Shown here in pieces: positions 1 to 7,596 of a DNA stretch of 27,049 nucleotides; position 1 is the first letter of the stretch, and every line of letters begins with the position of its first letter. Below the pieces are notes generated by a model that searched no databases, was not told the origin of the DNA, and saw only the letters and a list, made by a program, of their open reading frames with translations. Position numbers and translations under genes: made by a program. The stretch comes from Actinomycetes bacterium (GTDB taxonomy: Bacteria; Actinomycetota; Actinomycetes; Propionibacteriales; Nocardioidaceae), in assembly GCA_023417775.1 (NCBI GenBank), contig JAEZEJ010000140.1:1-27049 (forward strand), written 5' to 3'.

Positions 1-188
1 GGCGGAGCCTCCGGAGGGGGTGCGGCGCTTCGGCGACTCCGCTCGATCAGCCGGTCGGCATCTTGCAGGCGCTGCCAGAGGCTCGCGGCGAACTCACCGC
101 GCAGCGCGAAGCCGCAGTGAGGGCATCGAGGTTGTCCGTCGATGCGGCCACGGCAGGCAGGGCAGGCATGGGGGTCGGCGTAGCGCAC
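1..188 (-). CDS. Partial zinc-ribbon membrane protein (SCO7613-like), N-terminus only
   Basis: This is the first 62 codons of a leftward gene that runs off the window. The GTG start at 186-188 follows an AGAAGG ribosome site seven bases upstream, and an in-frame TGA lies just before it, so the start is well fixed. The N-terminus carries two CxxC pairs (C9/C12 and C22/C25), a small zinc ribbon, followed by a helical stretch (residues about 30-50) and the beginning of an Ala/Pro-rich linker. This is the typical opening of the large actinobacterial proteins named after SCO7613, which continue into many membrane segments of unknown function. The family call rests on these 62 residues only. The gene starts 15 bases after the methyltransferase stop, so it is probably co-transcribed with it. 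Confidence 0.6.
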   Translation of the reverse strand, partial: MRYADPHACPACRGRIDGQPRCPHCGFALRGEFAASLWQRLQDADRLIERSRRSAAPPPEAP

Positions 189-203
189 GAGGTCACCTTC
201 TCG

Positions 204-1412
204 TCAACCCCGCGCGGGTGCAAGCACAGCGACACATTCCACATGGTGTGTCATGGGGAAGAGCGCGAAGGCCCGCAGGTCCACCAGCTCATAGCCCTGC
301 TCCCGGAAAGACGCCAGATCCCTTGCGAGAGCAGCCGGATCGCAGGCCACGTAGACGATCCGGCGCGGCGACAGTTCCGCGATTGGCCGTACGGCATCTT
401 TGGAACCCGTACGCGGCGGGTCCAGCACGACCACATCGGCCGCGGCCCCCAGCTGCCCGCGGCTCAATGCCTTCTCGACCGAGGCACGCATCGTCCGGAC
501 CTGCGCGAGATCGGCGAGATTGCGGCGGGCGTCAGCGTGTCCGCCGCGTGCCCCCTCGACACTCAGGACCTCGCCGCCGGGACCGGTCGCCTCGGCGAGG
601 AAGGCCGCGAAGAGGCCGGCGCCACCGTAGAGATCCAGGACCCGCTCCCCCGGCCGCACCTGCGCACCGGCGAGCACGGCATCGACGAGGGTCCGCGCGG
701 CCCGCGGGTGCACCTGCCAGAATCCCGATCCGCTGATCTGGAAGTCGCGATCGCGCACTCGCTCGGTGACGACGCCGTGACCGCTGCGGACACGCCCGTC
801 CCGGGCCACCACACCGTCGAGCGGCAGGATCTCCTCGGGAACCGGTCCATCCGCGACGACGACGCGTTCGCCGGTCGACGAGACGATGGCTTCCACCGGA
901 CCGTCCTCCCACCGCGCCGAGGGAACCTCGGGCGCACCAGGATGAGCGATCAGGCAGCGATCGATCTCCACCACCTCGTGGCTGCGATGACGACGCAGAC
1001 CGGCATGCCCGTCGTCGTCGACCGCATAGGTCACCCTGGTCCGCCACCCCAGGTCCTCCGGCTCGACCGCCTCGACCTCGACGACCCGGTCGAGACCCGC
1101 GAGCCGCCGCAACTGCTCCTGTACCACCGCGCCCAGCAACCGCCGCTGCCCGGAGGGTGAGACGTGCTGGAAATCGCATCCTCCACAGGTCCCGGCATAG
1201 CGGCACGGTGGCTCGACCCGATCCCGTGCCGCATCGAGGACCTCCACGGCGTCCGCGCGCAGGAAACGCTTCGAGCGCTCCGTGACGTCGATGCGGACCC
1301 GCTCGCCGGGCAGCGCGTGCCGCACGAAGACGACCTGGCCGTCGAGCCGGGCGACACAGTGCCCGCCATGGGCCACCGGGCCCACCTCGACGATCGGCAG
1401 CTCGGCGGTCAC
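204..1412 (-). CDS. TRAM-domain class I SAM-dependent RNA (uracil-5-)methyltransferase, RlmD/TrmA type
   Basis: A 402-residue enzyme expected to methylate C5 of a uridine in rRNA or tRNA using S-adenosylmethionine. A TRAM RNA-binding domain covers residues about 1-60. Four cysteines that could hold a 4Fe-4S cluster follow (C70, C76, C79, C153), as in RlmD. The SAM-binding motif VLDLYGGAGLF is at 258-268, the DPPRTG loop at 331-336, the catalytic cysteine at C357 (YVACDP), and the conserved Glu at 393. The GTG start overlaps the stop of the upstream transporter as GTGA, indicating translational coupling. A longer upstream reading frame exists but would intrude into the transporter gene. The exact RNA target cannot be read from sequence. 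Corresponds by position and family to mycobacterial Rv2689c. Confidence 0.9.
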   Translation of the reverse strand: MTAELPIVEVGPVAHGGHCVARLDGQVVFVRHALPGERVRIDVTERSKRFLRADAVEVLDAARDRVEPPCRYAGTCGGCDFQHVSPSGQRRLLGAVVQEQLRRLAGLDRVVEVEAVEPEDLGWRTRVTYAVDDDGHAGLRRHRSHEVVEIDRCLIAHPGAPEVPSARWEDGPVEAIVSSTGERVVVADGPVPEEILPLDGVVARDGRVRSGHGVVTERVRDRDFQISGSGFWQVHPRAARTLVDAVLAGAQVRPGERVLDLYGGAGLFAAFLAEATGPGGEVLSVEGARGGHADARRNLADLAQVRTMRASVEKALSRGQLGAAADVVVLDPPRTGSKDAVRPIAELSPRRIVYVACDPAALARDLASFREQGYELVDLRAFALFPMTHHVECVAVLAPARG

Positions 1413-3421
1413 CGCGGACGTCCGATGCCTCGCCGGACATCTCCGGCGGCCACCCGATGATCGTGCGGAGAGCGGCCATGGGCCGAGGTGAGCTGATAGG
1501 GCACGCTGACGGCCATGACTCCGGGCATGAACAACAGTCTGCTCTTCAGGCGCAAAGCCGTCTGATTGTGCAGCAGCTGCTCCCACCAGTGGCCGACGAC
1601 GTACTCGGGGATATAGACGGTCACCAACTCGTCGGGATGCGCTGAGCGCAGACCGTTGACATAGCGCACCACCGGCCGGACGATCTCGCGATACGGGGAC
1701 TCGAGCACGGTCAACGGCAGCGGTACCCCGCGCTCACGCCACTGGCGCTGCACCTCGCGGGTCTCCTCGGCGTTCAGGTCGACCGTCACGGCCTCGAGGG
1801 CGTCCGGATGGGAGACGCGTGCATAGGCGATCGCGCGCATCGTCGGCTTGTGCACCTTGCTGACCAGCACGATGCCGTGCACCCGTGGCTGGGCGGCCAG
1901 ATCATCGTCCTCGATCCGCAGCTCCTCGGCGACCTGCCGATAGTGCCGCGAGATGCCGCGCATCAGCCCGAAGACCCCCACCATGGCGATGATGGCGATC
2001 CAGGCCCCGGCCAGGAACTTCGTCACGACCACGATCACGAGGACCGTCGCGGTCAGCACCAGACCGCAGGTGTTGATCGCCCGCGAGCGCCGCATCCTCC
2101 GCCGGGTCGCGGGATCCTCCTCAGTGGCGAGCTCCCGCGTCCAGTGCCGGATCATCCCGAGCTGGCTCAGGGTGAAGGACACGAAGACGCCGACGATGTA
2201 CATCTGGATCAGCTTCGTCACCTGAGCATCGAAGGCCAGGATGAGCACGATCGCGGCGAGCGCCAGCAGCACGATGCCGTTGCTATAGGCCAGCCGGTCG
2301 CCGCGGGTGTGCATCTGGCGCGGCAGATAGCCGTCGCGCGCGAGGATCGATCCGAGGACGGGAAAGCCGTTGAAGGCCGTGTTGGCCGCGAGCACCAGGA
2401 TCACGCCGGTGCACGCGATCGTCAGATAGAAGGCGATCGGCAGATCGGCGTAGAGGGCGGCGGCGAGCTGCCCGATGACCGTGTCCTGAACATATCCCGA
2501 GGCCTCGCCGAGCGGCGCCCCATTGGACAGCAGCTGGGTGGCCGGATCCTCGACATAGCGGACGTGCATCGCGTCCGCGAGCACGACGATGCTCATCAGC
2601 ATGCCGATGGAGATCGTGCCGAGGAGCAGCAGTGTCGTCGCGGCATTCCGGCTCTTCGGGCGCTGGAAGGCCGGCACGCCGTTGCTGATGGCCTCGACGC
2701 CGGTCAGCGCGGCGCAGCCGGAGGAGAACGCCCGCGCCAGCAGGAAGACCATCGCCAGCGTCGTGATCGCGCCCTCATAGGGTGCCTCGGCGGCGATATC
2801 GTAGGAGGCGCTGGCTGCCTCGGGCAGGTCGCCGAACAGGTACCGGACGAGCCCCCAGGCCGCCATCGCCAGGACCGCCGCCATGAACAGATAGGTCGGG
2901 ACGGCGAAGGCGCGACCGGACTCCTTGGCGCCGCGCAGATTCATGATCATCAGGAGCAGCACCAGCAGCGCCCCGGCTGTGGCCTCGTGGCCGTTCAGCC
3001 AGGGCAGCGCGGCCGTCGCATTCTGCACTCCCGATGAGATCGAGACCGCGACGGTGAGGATGTAGTCCACCAGCAGTGCGCTCGCGACCGTCAGACCGGC
3101 GGTCCGGCCGAGATTCACCGAGGCGACCTCGTAGTCTCCCCCGCCGGACGGATAGGCGTGGACGTTCTGGCGGTACGAGGCGACGACGATCACCATGACG
3201 ACCGCGACGCACAGCCCGATCTGCCAGTTCATCGAATAGGCGGCCAGCCCGCCCATCGACAGCGTCAGGAAGATCTCATCAGGTGCGTAGGCGACCGAGG
3301 ACAGCGCGTCGCTGGCGAACACCGGCAGAGCGACCCGCTTGGGAAGCAGCGTCTCGCCGATCTGCGTGTTGCGCAGTTTGCGTCCGATCAGCGCCCTTTT
3401 CATGGCGCCGGTGATGCTCAC
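1409..3421 (-). CDS. APC/KUP-superfamily permease resembling the potassium importer KimA
   Basis: A 670-residue inner-membrane transporter with about 12 hydrophobic segments (residues about 30-480) and a soluble C-terminal domain (about 490-650). From memory it matches Bacillus KimA (YdaO) closely: an ASDALSSVAY segment with D38 and Y45 in the first helix, YPSGGGDY, SLLVDYILTVAVSIS-like and FSSGCAALTGVEAISN motifs, and a C-terminal LHNQ segment. KimA is a proton-coupled K+ importer inhibited by c-di-AMP, so potassium uptake is the best inference, although the gene would usually be annotated as an amino-acid permease. I chose the GTG at 3419-3421 because a TACGAT -10 hexamer lies six bases before it, suggesting a leaderless mRNA, and family members begin here. 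An ATG at 3457 would add 12 residues but lacks a well-spaced ribosome site. It is coupled to the methyltransferase by GTGA. Confidence 0.82.
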   Translation of the reverse strand: MSITGAMKRALIGRKLRNTQIGETLLPKRVALPVFASDALSSVAYAPDEIFLTLSMGGLAAYSMNWQIGLCVAVVMVIVVASYRQNVHAYPSGGGDYEVASVNLGRTAGLTVASALLVDYILTVAVSISSGVQNATAALPWLNGHEATAGALLVLLLMIMNLRGAKESGRAFAVPTYLFMAAVLAMAAWGLVRYLFGDLPEAASASYDIAAEAPYEGAITTLAMVFLLARAFSSGCAALTGVEAISNGVPAFQRPKSRNAATTLLLLGTISIGMLMSIVVLADAMHVRYVEDPATQLLSNGAPLGEASGYVQDTVIGQLAAALYADLPIAFYLTIACTGVILVLAANTAFNGFPVLGSILARDGYLPRQMHTRGDRLAYSNGIVLLALAAIVLILAFDAQVTKLIQMYIVGVFVSFTLSQLGMIRHWTRELATEEDPATRRRMRRSRAINTCGLVLTATVLVIVVVTKFLAGAWIAIIAMVGVFGLMRGISRHYRQVAEELRIEDDDLAAQPRVHGIVLVSKVHKPTMRAIAYARVSHPDALEAVTVDLNAEETREVQRQWRERGVPLPLTVLESPYREIVRPVVRYVNGLRSAHPDELVTVYIPEYVVGHWWEQLLHNQTALRLKSRLLFMPGVMAVSVPYQLTSAHGRSPHDHRVAAGDVRRGIGRPR

Positions 3422-3427
3422 CGAGTG

Positions 3428-3433
3428 ATCGTA
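3428..3433 (-). promoter_or_regulatory. Candidate -10 element (TACGAT) for a leaderless KimA-like mRNA
   Basis: On the minus strand TACGAT fits the actinobacterial TANNNT -10 pattern and is separated from the GTG start by six bases. Transcription would therefore begin at or next to the start codon. I see no convincing -35 element at the expected distance, which is common in this phylum. Confidence 0.45.
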
Positions 3434-3503
3434 AGCCCGCGCTCGGTGCCGCGCCATCGCTCCGGGGAATGACGTGGGTCACCCTCTCGAGAACGGCACG
3501 AGG

Positions 3504-4163
3504 TCAGTTCTGCGGCTCGTCCAATGGGGTCTTGTTACGACTCAGCATCCATCCCATCGCCAGGAGCGAGGCGACCTGGAGCGGCCAGCCCATCACGATC
3601 TTGGCCGTGCCCAGCAGGGCGATCTGGTCCGCGAGATACAGGGGATACTGGACGACGACGCGCAGCACACATGGAGCCACGAAGAGCCAGGTCATCTGCG
3701 TGCAGAGCCGCCGCATCCCCCGGTCCGCCCGCCACCCCGTCACATCGCCGACCACGGCACCGACCAGGAAGCCGACCGCCGGCCAGCCGATGAGGATCGT
3801 GAAGACGAAGGCGACCGCGTAGGCCCCGTTGTAGAGGATGCCGGGCAAGAACACATCACGCGCCTCACCCGAGCGCGAGGCGAACAGCGCGGCGATGCCG
3901 ATGCCGACGAGCGCGTTGAACACGAACTGCGGATTGGACCGCTGGAGGACCCGGACCACCAGCAGGACGACCGCGATCCCCGCGCTGAGGATCAGGCTCT
4001 CACGCAGCTGGTCGGTGACCAGGAAGCTGATGGTGAAGGCGATCGTGGGGATGGCACTCTCCACGACGCCCCGGACGCCGCCGAAGGCCTCGGCGAGCCG
4101 CCGGCGCACCAGCTGCTCGACCGTGGTGATGTCCGCCGCACCCGACTCGGTCGGCTCACTCAT
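3504..4163 (-). CDS. DUF3159 membrane protein
   Basis: A 219-residue integral membrane protein of the DUF3159 family, equivalent to mycobacterial Rv2693c. A short hydrophilic N-terminus leads to an amphipathic LVRRRLAEAFGG stretch, followed by about five or six hydrophobic segments and a short Asn/Pro tail. The function of the family is unknown. The ATG at 4161-4163 has a GAGG ribosome site about five bases upstream. An in-frame ATG at 4178 would add five residues but has no ribosome site. It lies between DUF3710 and the KimA-like transporter. In mycobacteria an OB-fold gene separates DUF3159 from DUF3710 and a trkA pair (ceoB/ceoC) lies on the other side. Both are absent here. Confidence 0.88.
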   Translation of the reverse strand: MSEPTESGAADITTVEQLVRRRLAEAFGGVRGVVESAIPTIAFTISFLVTDQLRESLILSAGIAVVLLVVRVLQRSNPQFVFNALVGIGIAALFASRSGEARDVFLPGILYNGAYAVAFVFTILIGWPAVGFLVGAVVGDVTGWRADRGMRRLCTQMTWLFVAPCVLRVVVQYPLYLADQIALLGTAKIVMGWPLQVASLLAMGWMLSRNKTPLDEPQN

Positions 4164-4220
4164 CGCATCCTCGCTCATCGCGGTCGGGATCGGACAGGTC
4201 GCGGCGAGGGCCGTTCGCCC

Positions 4221-4874
4221 TCAACCGGCGTCGCTCGACGGCTGCTGATCCTGCGCGACCGCACCGGGCGGAAGCTGCAGGGGCAGCGGCTCGCGCACCA
4301 TCCGGGGCTCGTCGCCGCGGACGACGATGACCTCGCGGAGGATCTCCAGCAACGGCTCGGCCGCGGTCTCGTCGCCTGCGGCCGCGCCCAAGAGCGTCGC
4401 CCGCAGCAGCCAGCGCGGTCCCTCGACGGCGAGGATGCGCGAATCCTGGGTACCGGTGCGGCCGTCCTGGGTCTGGACCTGGACCCGGAAACGCAGCTCA
4501 TCGCCGAAGGGGCCGTCGGTCTCCTTCCACTCGCCGTCGCGGCGCTCGACCTCGCGCTTGAGGTCCTGCAGCACATCGGACCATTCCCCACCGGAGCGCG
4601 AGGCGGCGAAGATCCGCAGCTCCATGGCCGAGTTGGCGCCTTCCAGCACGACGAGCACCGAGGAGAGCGTCCCGTTCTCCTGCGGCAGCTGCAGGCCCAC
4701 GCCCTCGCGGCCCTTGATCCGCAGCGAACCAAGATCGACGTAGCCCGCCGAGTCCGGGTCACGCTCGGACGAGTCCCACGGTCCACCGGCACGCGAGCCG
4801 AGATCCGCAGGATCGAAGTCCTGCGGCGTCGTCGGCCCGTCGTCGGGCGCCTGATTCTTACGTCGGCCGAACAT
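4221..4874 (-). CDS. DUF3710 domain protein
   Basis: A 217-residue soluble protein of the DUF3710 family (Rv2696c-like), which has no established function. The start MFGRRK and the acidic, Gly/Asp-rich N-terminus (residues about 8-45) are typical. The conserved core runs from about residue 46 (YVDLGSL) to about 195 and includes a GPRWLLRA segment. The C-terminal 20 residues are Pro/Gln-rich and variable. There are no membrane segments. Its ATG overlaps the dut stop as TGATG, so translation is coupled to dUTPase. This dut-DUF3710 pairing is widespread in actinobacteria, which hints at a linked role, but nothing in the protein shows an activity. Confidence 0.9.
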   Translation of the reverse strand: MFGRRKNQAPDDGPTTPQDFDPADLGSRAGGPWDSSERDPDSAGYVDLGSLRIKGREGVGLQLPQENGTLSSVLVVLEGANSAMELRIFAASRSGGEWSDVLQDLKREVERRDGEWKETDGPFGDELRFRVQVQTQDGRTGTQDSRILAVEGPRWLLRATLLGAAAGDETAAEPLLEILREVIVVRGDEPRMVREPLPLQLPPGAVAQDQQPSSDAG

Positions 4875-5353
4875 CAGTCTTCCTCTCCTACCTTCGAGGC
4901 CCGCGTCAATGAGGCGTGGCCACCCGATGAACCGTAGCCCCCTTCGCCCCGGTCCGACAGCGGTAGTGCCGAAGTTTCGATGAACCGGACCTGTTCGACC
5001 CGTTGGATGACGAGCTGGGCGATGCGATCGCCGCGGGAGATGTGCACCGTCTCGCGGGGGTCGCCGTTGACCAGCAGCACCGCGATCTCCCCGCGATAGC
5101 CCGCGTCGATCGTCCCGGGGGCGTTGACGATCGTCAGTCCGTGCCGCAGCGCCAGGCCCGAGCGCGGGTGCACGAAACCGGCATATCCCGCGGGGAGCGC
5201 GAGAGCCACGCCGGTCGGCATCAGCACCCGCTCCCCCGGCTCGATCTCAGCATCGACGCGCGCCACCAGATCCGCCCCCGCATCGAGTTCGTGTGCGTAG
5301 GACGGAACAGGCAGATCGGGATCGAGCCGGAGCAGGGGCACCTCGGTCATCAT
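4874..5353 (-). CDS. dut: dUTP diphosphatase (dUTPase)
   Basis: A 159-residue trimeric dUTPase that hydrolyses dUTP to dUMP and pyrophosphate, keeping uracil out of DNA and supplying dUMP for thymidylate. All five family motifs are present: DAGADLVA (24-31), PRSGLA (63-68), GTIDAGYRGEI (80-90, with the catalytic Asp and substrate Tyr), RGDRIAQLVI (107-116), and the C-terminal arm RGEGGYGSSG (135-144), which has Tyr where Phe is usual. Two consecutive ATG codons begin the gene and I took the first. A TAAGGT -10-like hexamer lies eight bases upstream. It is the first gene of the leftward dut-DUF3710-DUF3159 unit and is divergent from DUF3093. Confidence 0.96.
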   Translation of the reverse strand: MMTEVPLLRLDPDLPVPSYAHELDAGADLVARVDAEIEPGERVLMPTGVALALPAGYAGFVHPRSGLALRHGLTIVNAPGTIDAGYRGEIAVLLVNGDPRETVHISRGDRIAQLVIQRVEQVRFIETSALPLSDRGEGGYGSSGGHASLTRASKVGEED

Positions 5354-5361
5354 GGGGCCCG

Positions 5362-5367
5362 ACCTTA
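5362..5367 (-). promoter_or_regulatory. Candidate -10 element (TAAGGT) for dut
   Basis: TAAGGT on the minus strand fits TANNNT and is separated from the dut ATG by eight bases, consistent with a leaderless or near-leaderless transcript. The AAGG within it could instead act as a weakly spaced ribosome site, so the two readings compete. Confidence 0.35.
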
Positions 5368-5404
5368 CCCAAGGCGGCTGGCGGGCATCAGGCACAGTGG
5401 GGAG

Positions 5405-5860
5405 GTGACCACGCCGACGACCGTCCACCGTGAACGTCTCACCGCCGCGCCGTCCTGGTGGCTGTCCGCCGTGGCCTTCGCCGCCATCATGGGCTGGCTC
5501 CTGTGGGTCGCGGCCACCCCTCAGATCGCGATGGTCGCGGCAGCGCTCGCGCTGGCGGTCTCCGCCGGCATCGTCGCCGCCTACGGGTCCGCGCGCGTCG
5601 AGGCCGATGCTCACGGCCTGCGGGCGGGTCGTGCCGTCCTCGATGCCGAGCACATCGGCGCGGTGGAGGCCCTCGACGCGGCCGCGTGGCGCACGGCCAT
5701 CGGACCGGAAGGCGACCTGCGCGCCTTCACACTGTTGCGGCCCTATGTCCGCACCGGGGTGCGCGTCACCGTCGAGGACCCGTCCGACCCGACGCCGTTC
5801 TGGCTGGTCTCGACCCGGTTTCCCGCCTCCGTCGCCCGGGCGCTGGGGTCCGACGCCTGA
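5405..5860 (+). CDS. DUF3093 membrane protein
   Basis: A 151-residue protein of the DUF3093 family (Rv2698-like), conserved opposite dut across actinobacteria and of unknown function. Two hydrophobic helices lie at residues about 18-37 and 40-60. A hydrophilic domain of about 90 residues follows and ends in the conserved PFWLVSTR segment (131-138). I chose the GTG at 5405 because it places the usual short N-terminus (TVHRERL) before the first helix. A GGGGAG purine run abuts it, and a CACAGT -10-like hexamer lies at 5394-5399, so the mRNA may be nearly leaderless. The reading frame stays open far upstream through dut, but that part is antisense to a well-supported gene. Confidence 0.87.
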   Translation: MTTPTTVHRERLTAAPSWWLSAVAFAAIMGWLLWVAATPQIAMVAAALALAVSAGIVAAYGSARVEADAHGLRAGRAVLDAEHIGAVEALDAAAWRTAIGPEGDLRAFTLLRPYVRTGVRVTVEDPSDPTPFWLVSTRFPASVARALGSDA

Positions 5861-5902
5861 CGTTCCCCTCGCCCGCGGACCCACGCGACCGGCAGCCTAG
5901 GT

Positions 5903-5908
5903 CACAAT
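5903..5908 (+). promoter_or_regulatory. Candidate -10 element (CACAAT) upstream of DUF4235
   Basis: CACAATGG lies in the 83-base gap between DUF3093 and DUF4235 and leaves a leader of roughly 30 bases before the GTG start with its GAAGGG ribosome site. Similar ACAATGG and ACAGTGG strings precede parC and DUF3093. The match to TANNNT is imperfect, so this is tentative. Confidence 0.25.
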
Positions 5909-5943
5909 GGTTCGGACAGGCCGAGCACGACGGAAGGGCACCG

Positions 5944-6303
5944 GTGGGCAAGCGCAAGAAGAAGCAGCGGGACGCCGCGACGACGAGTGTCGCCGAGGCG
6001 AAGGCCCAGCGACGCCTGGGGCGGAGCACCTGGAAGCTGATGGACACCGGGGCCACGATGGTGGGCGCCGCGCTGGCGCCGCGGGTCTCGAATGCCGCCT
6101 GGCGTGCCGCGACCGGCCGCAAGCCGCCGGCGAGTGCCCGCCATCCCGAGCTCAGCACGGCGGAGGCGATCGCCTGGGCGGCCATCGGCGGGGCCGTGAT
6201 CCAGATCGTGCGGACCGTCGTCCGCCGCGGCGTGGCCACTTACTGGGTCAAGTCGACCGGGGATCTCCCGCCCGGGATGAAGCATCTCGACCGCGAAGGG
6301 TGA
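5944..6303 (+). CDS. DUF4235 small membrane protein
   Basis: A 119-residue protein of the DUF4235 family, function unknown. A very basic N-terminus (GKRKKKQRD) is followed by two hydrophobic segments (about 36-58 and 87-106), with the conserved GRKPP between them and RTVVRRG after the second, as in other members. The GTG at 5944 is preceded at six to seven bases by GAAGGG. It lies on the same strand as DUF3093 but 83 bases away, and is followed within ten bases by a strong hairpin terminator. In mycobacteria this position holds the envelope gene cei, which has no counterpart here. Confidence 0.85.
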   Translation: MGKRKKKQRDAATTSVAEAKAQRRLGRSTWKLMDTGATMVGAALAPRVSNAAWRAATGRKPPASARHPELSTAEAIAWAAIGGAVIQIVRTVVRRGVATYWVKSTGDLPPGMKHLDREG

Positions 6304-6310
6304 ATGACGC

Positions 6311-6340
6311 GAGGCCCGGACCCCACAGGGTCCGGGCCTC
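6311..6340. terminator. Bidirectional hairpin terminator between DUF4235 and DUF4193
   Basis: A perfect 13-bp stem (GAGGCCCGGACCC paired with GGGTCCGGGCCTC) closes a four-base CACA loop. It starts eight bases after the DUF4235 stop and lies 26 bases beyond the DUF4193 stop on the other strand, so it can serve both convergent genes. There is no clear T-run, which is usual for actinobacterial terminators. Confidence 0.85.
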
Positions 6341-6366
6341 ATCGTTCGGCATCGAGACGGGCTGAT

Positions 6367-6666
6367 TCAGTCCGCGCAATCGCGGCAGATCGGCTGGCCG
6401 TTCTTCTCCGTGGCCAGCTGACTGCGGTGATGCACCAGGAAGCACGACATGCAGGTGAACTCGTCCGACTGTTTCGGGACGACCTGCACCGCCAGCTCCT
6501 CGTGCGAGAGGTCCGCTCCGGGCAGCTCGAAGGATTCGGCCGCCTCGACCTCGTCCTCGTCGACCTTGCCGGAGTTCTGCTCGTGCCGACGCGCCTTCAG
6601 CTCTTCGATGCTGTCCTCAGACTGCTCTTCTTCAGTCTTGCGAGGTGCGTCGTAATCGGTGGCCAT
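6367..6666 (-). CDS. DUF4193 zinc-ribbon protein
   Basis: A 99-residue soluble protein of the DUF4193 family (Rv2699c-like), function unknown. The N-terminal half is strongly acidic (MATDYDAPRK then Glu/Asp-rich), and the C-terminus forms a zinc ribbon with C72/C75 (CMSC) and C94/C97 (CRDC). The ATG has a good GGAGAG ribosome site. The gene is highly conserved in actinobacteria, next to suhB. It stands alone on the minus strand with a 129-base gap upstream, so it probably has its own promoter, though I could not pick one confidently. It is convergent with DUF4235 across the hairpin terminator. The acidic tail plus zinc ribbon suggests a protein- or nucleic-acid-binding accessory, but this is inference. 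Confidence 0.93.
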   Translation of the reverse strand: MATDYDAPRKTEEEQSEDSIEELKARRHEQNSGKVDEDEVEAAESFELPGADLSHEELAVQVVPKQSDEFTCMSCFLVHHRSQLATEKNGQPICRDCAD

Positions 6667-6795
6667 CTACTCTCCGTCCGTGCGTGTCAACCGGCGCGAT
6701 TCTGCCACATCGTTCCAAACGCGGCTGATCGAGATCATGTCGTGTCGCGCCGAATGCTCCGGGGATGTGCCCGCGGGGCCGTCGCTCGACACGAT

Positions 6796-7596
6796 CTACA
6801 GACCACAAGCGCGAACGAGCCCTGAATATTCCGTCCAGATATCGGGACGGGCGGCCATCGTCAGACGCTCTCCGGCCGGCTCGTCCAGACCGGACACGAC
6901 CAGTCCCGCCTCGCGGGCGATGAGACCACCGGCCGCGAGGTCCCAGGGCTTCAGCCCCTGCTCGACATAGGCATCCAGTTCGCCCGCCGCCACGGCGACC
7001 AGGTCGAGGGCGGCCGAGCCGCTCCGGCGGATGTCGCGCACCCGAGGCAGCAGCCGGGCGATCGCCGCGGCCTGCTGCTCCCGGGTCCGCGAGTCGTAGG
7101 AGAAGCCGGTGCCGATGAGCGCCTGGGCGAGCGGAACCGGCGGCGGGCCGTGCAAGGGCTCGCGTTCCTCGTCGCGCCAGCGCCAGGCCCCGCCACCGGC
7201 GAGGGCACCGTACTCGGCCCCCGTGGCGATGTTGACCACATAGCCGATCGACGCCTCCCGCTCGGCGATGCCGACGCGAGCCGCGATGGAGACGGCGTAG
7301 ACGGGGATGCCGTAGACGAAGTTCACCGTGCCGTCGATGGGATCGACGATCCACTCCACCCCGCTGGTGCCGCGGACGTCCTCGCCCTCCTCACCGATGA
7401 AGCCGTCCTCGGGCCGGACGCCGAGCAGGCGCTCGCGGATGAGCTGCTCGGCGGCCCGGTCGATCTCGGTCACCGCATCGGTCGGGCTGGACTTGGTCGC
7501 CGCCACCTCGACCCGGCCCGCCGGCCGACGACGACGCACGAGATCGGCCGCCTCGAGTCCCACCTCGCGCGCGAGGTCGAGCAGCGCACGCGTCAT
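6796..7596 (-). CDS. suhB: Inositol-phosphate phosphatase family protein (SuhB-like)
   Basis: A 266-residue Mg2+-dependent phosphatase of the inositol monophosphatase fold. Substrates in the family include inositol-1-phosphate, histidinol-phosphate and PAP. The metal-binding motifs are present: IGEEGE (67-72), the core DPIDGTVNF (85-93, D85 and D88), and LKPWDLAAGG (215-224, D219). The ATG overlaps the ferrochelatase stop as ATGA, so the two are translationally coupled. Mycobacterial Rv2701c (suhB) sits in the same neighbourhood beside DUF4193, supporting orthology. The inositol-phosphate substrate is inferred and not proven by sequence. The longer open frame upstream is antisense-style extension into the ferrochelatase gene and was not used. 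Confidence 0.9.
   Translation of the reverse strand: MTRALLDLAREVGLEAADLVRRRRPAGRVEVAATKSSPTDAVTEIDRAAEQLIRERLLGVRPEDGFIGEEGEDVRGTSGVEWIVDPIDGTVNFVYGIPVYAVSIAARVGIAEREASIGYVVNIATGAEYGALAGGGAWRWRDEEREPLHGPPPVPLAQALIGTGFSYDSRTREQQAAAIARLLPRVRDIRRSGSAALDLVAVAAGELDAYVEQGLKPWDLAAGGLIAREAGLVVSGLDEPAGERLTMAARPDIWTEYSGLVRACGL

Noticed and set aside
1808..4937. Plus-strand open frames (1808-3037 and 3474-4937) opposite the KimA-like, DUF3159 and DUF3710 genes
   Set aside because: They cross gene boundaries on the coding strand and are rich in His, Asp and Gln without motifs, so they are antisense shadows.
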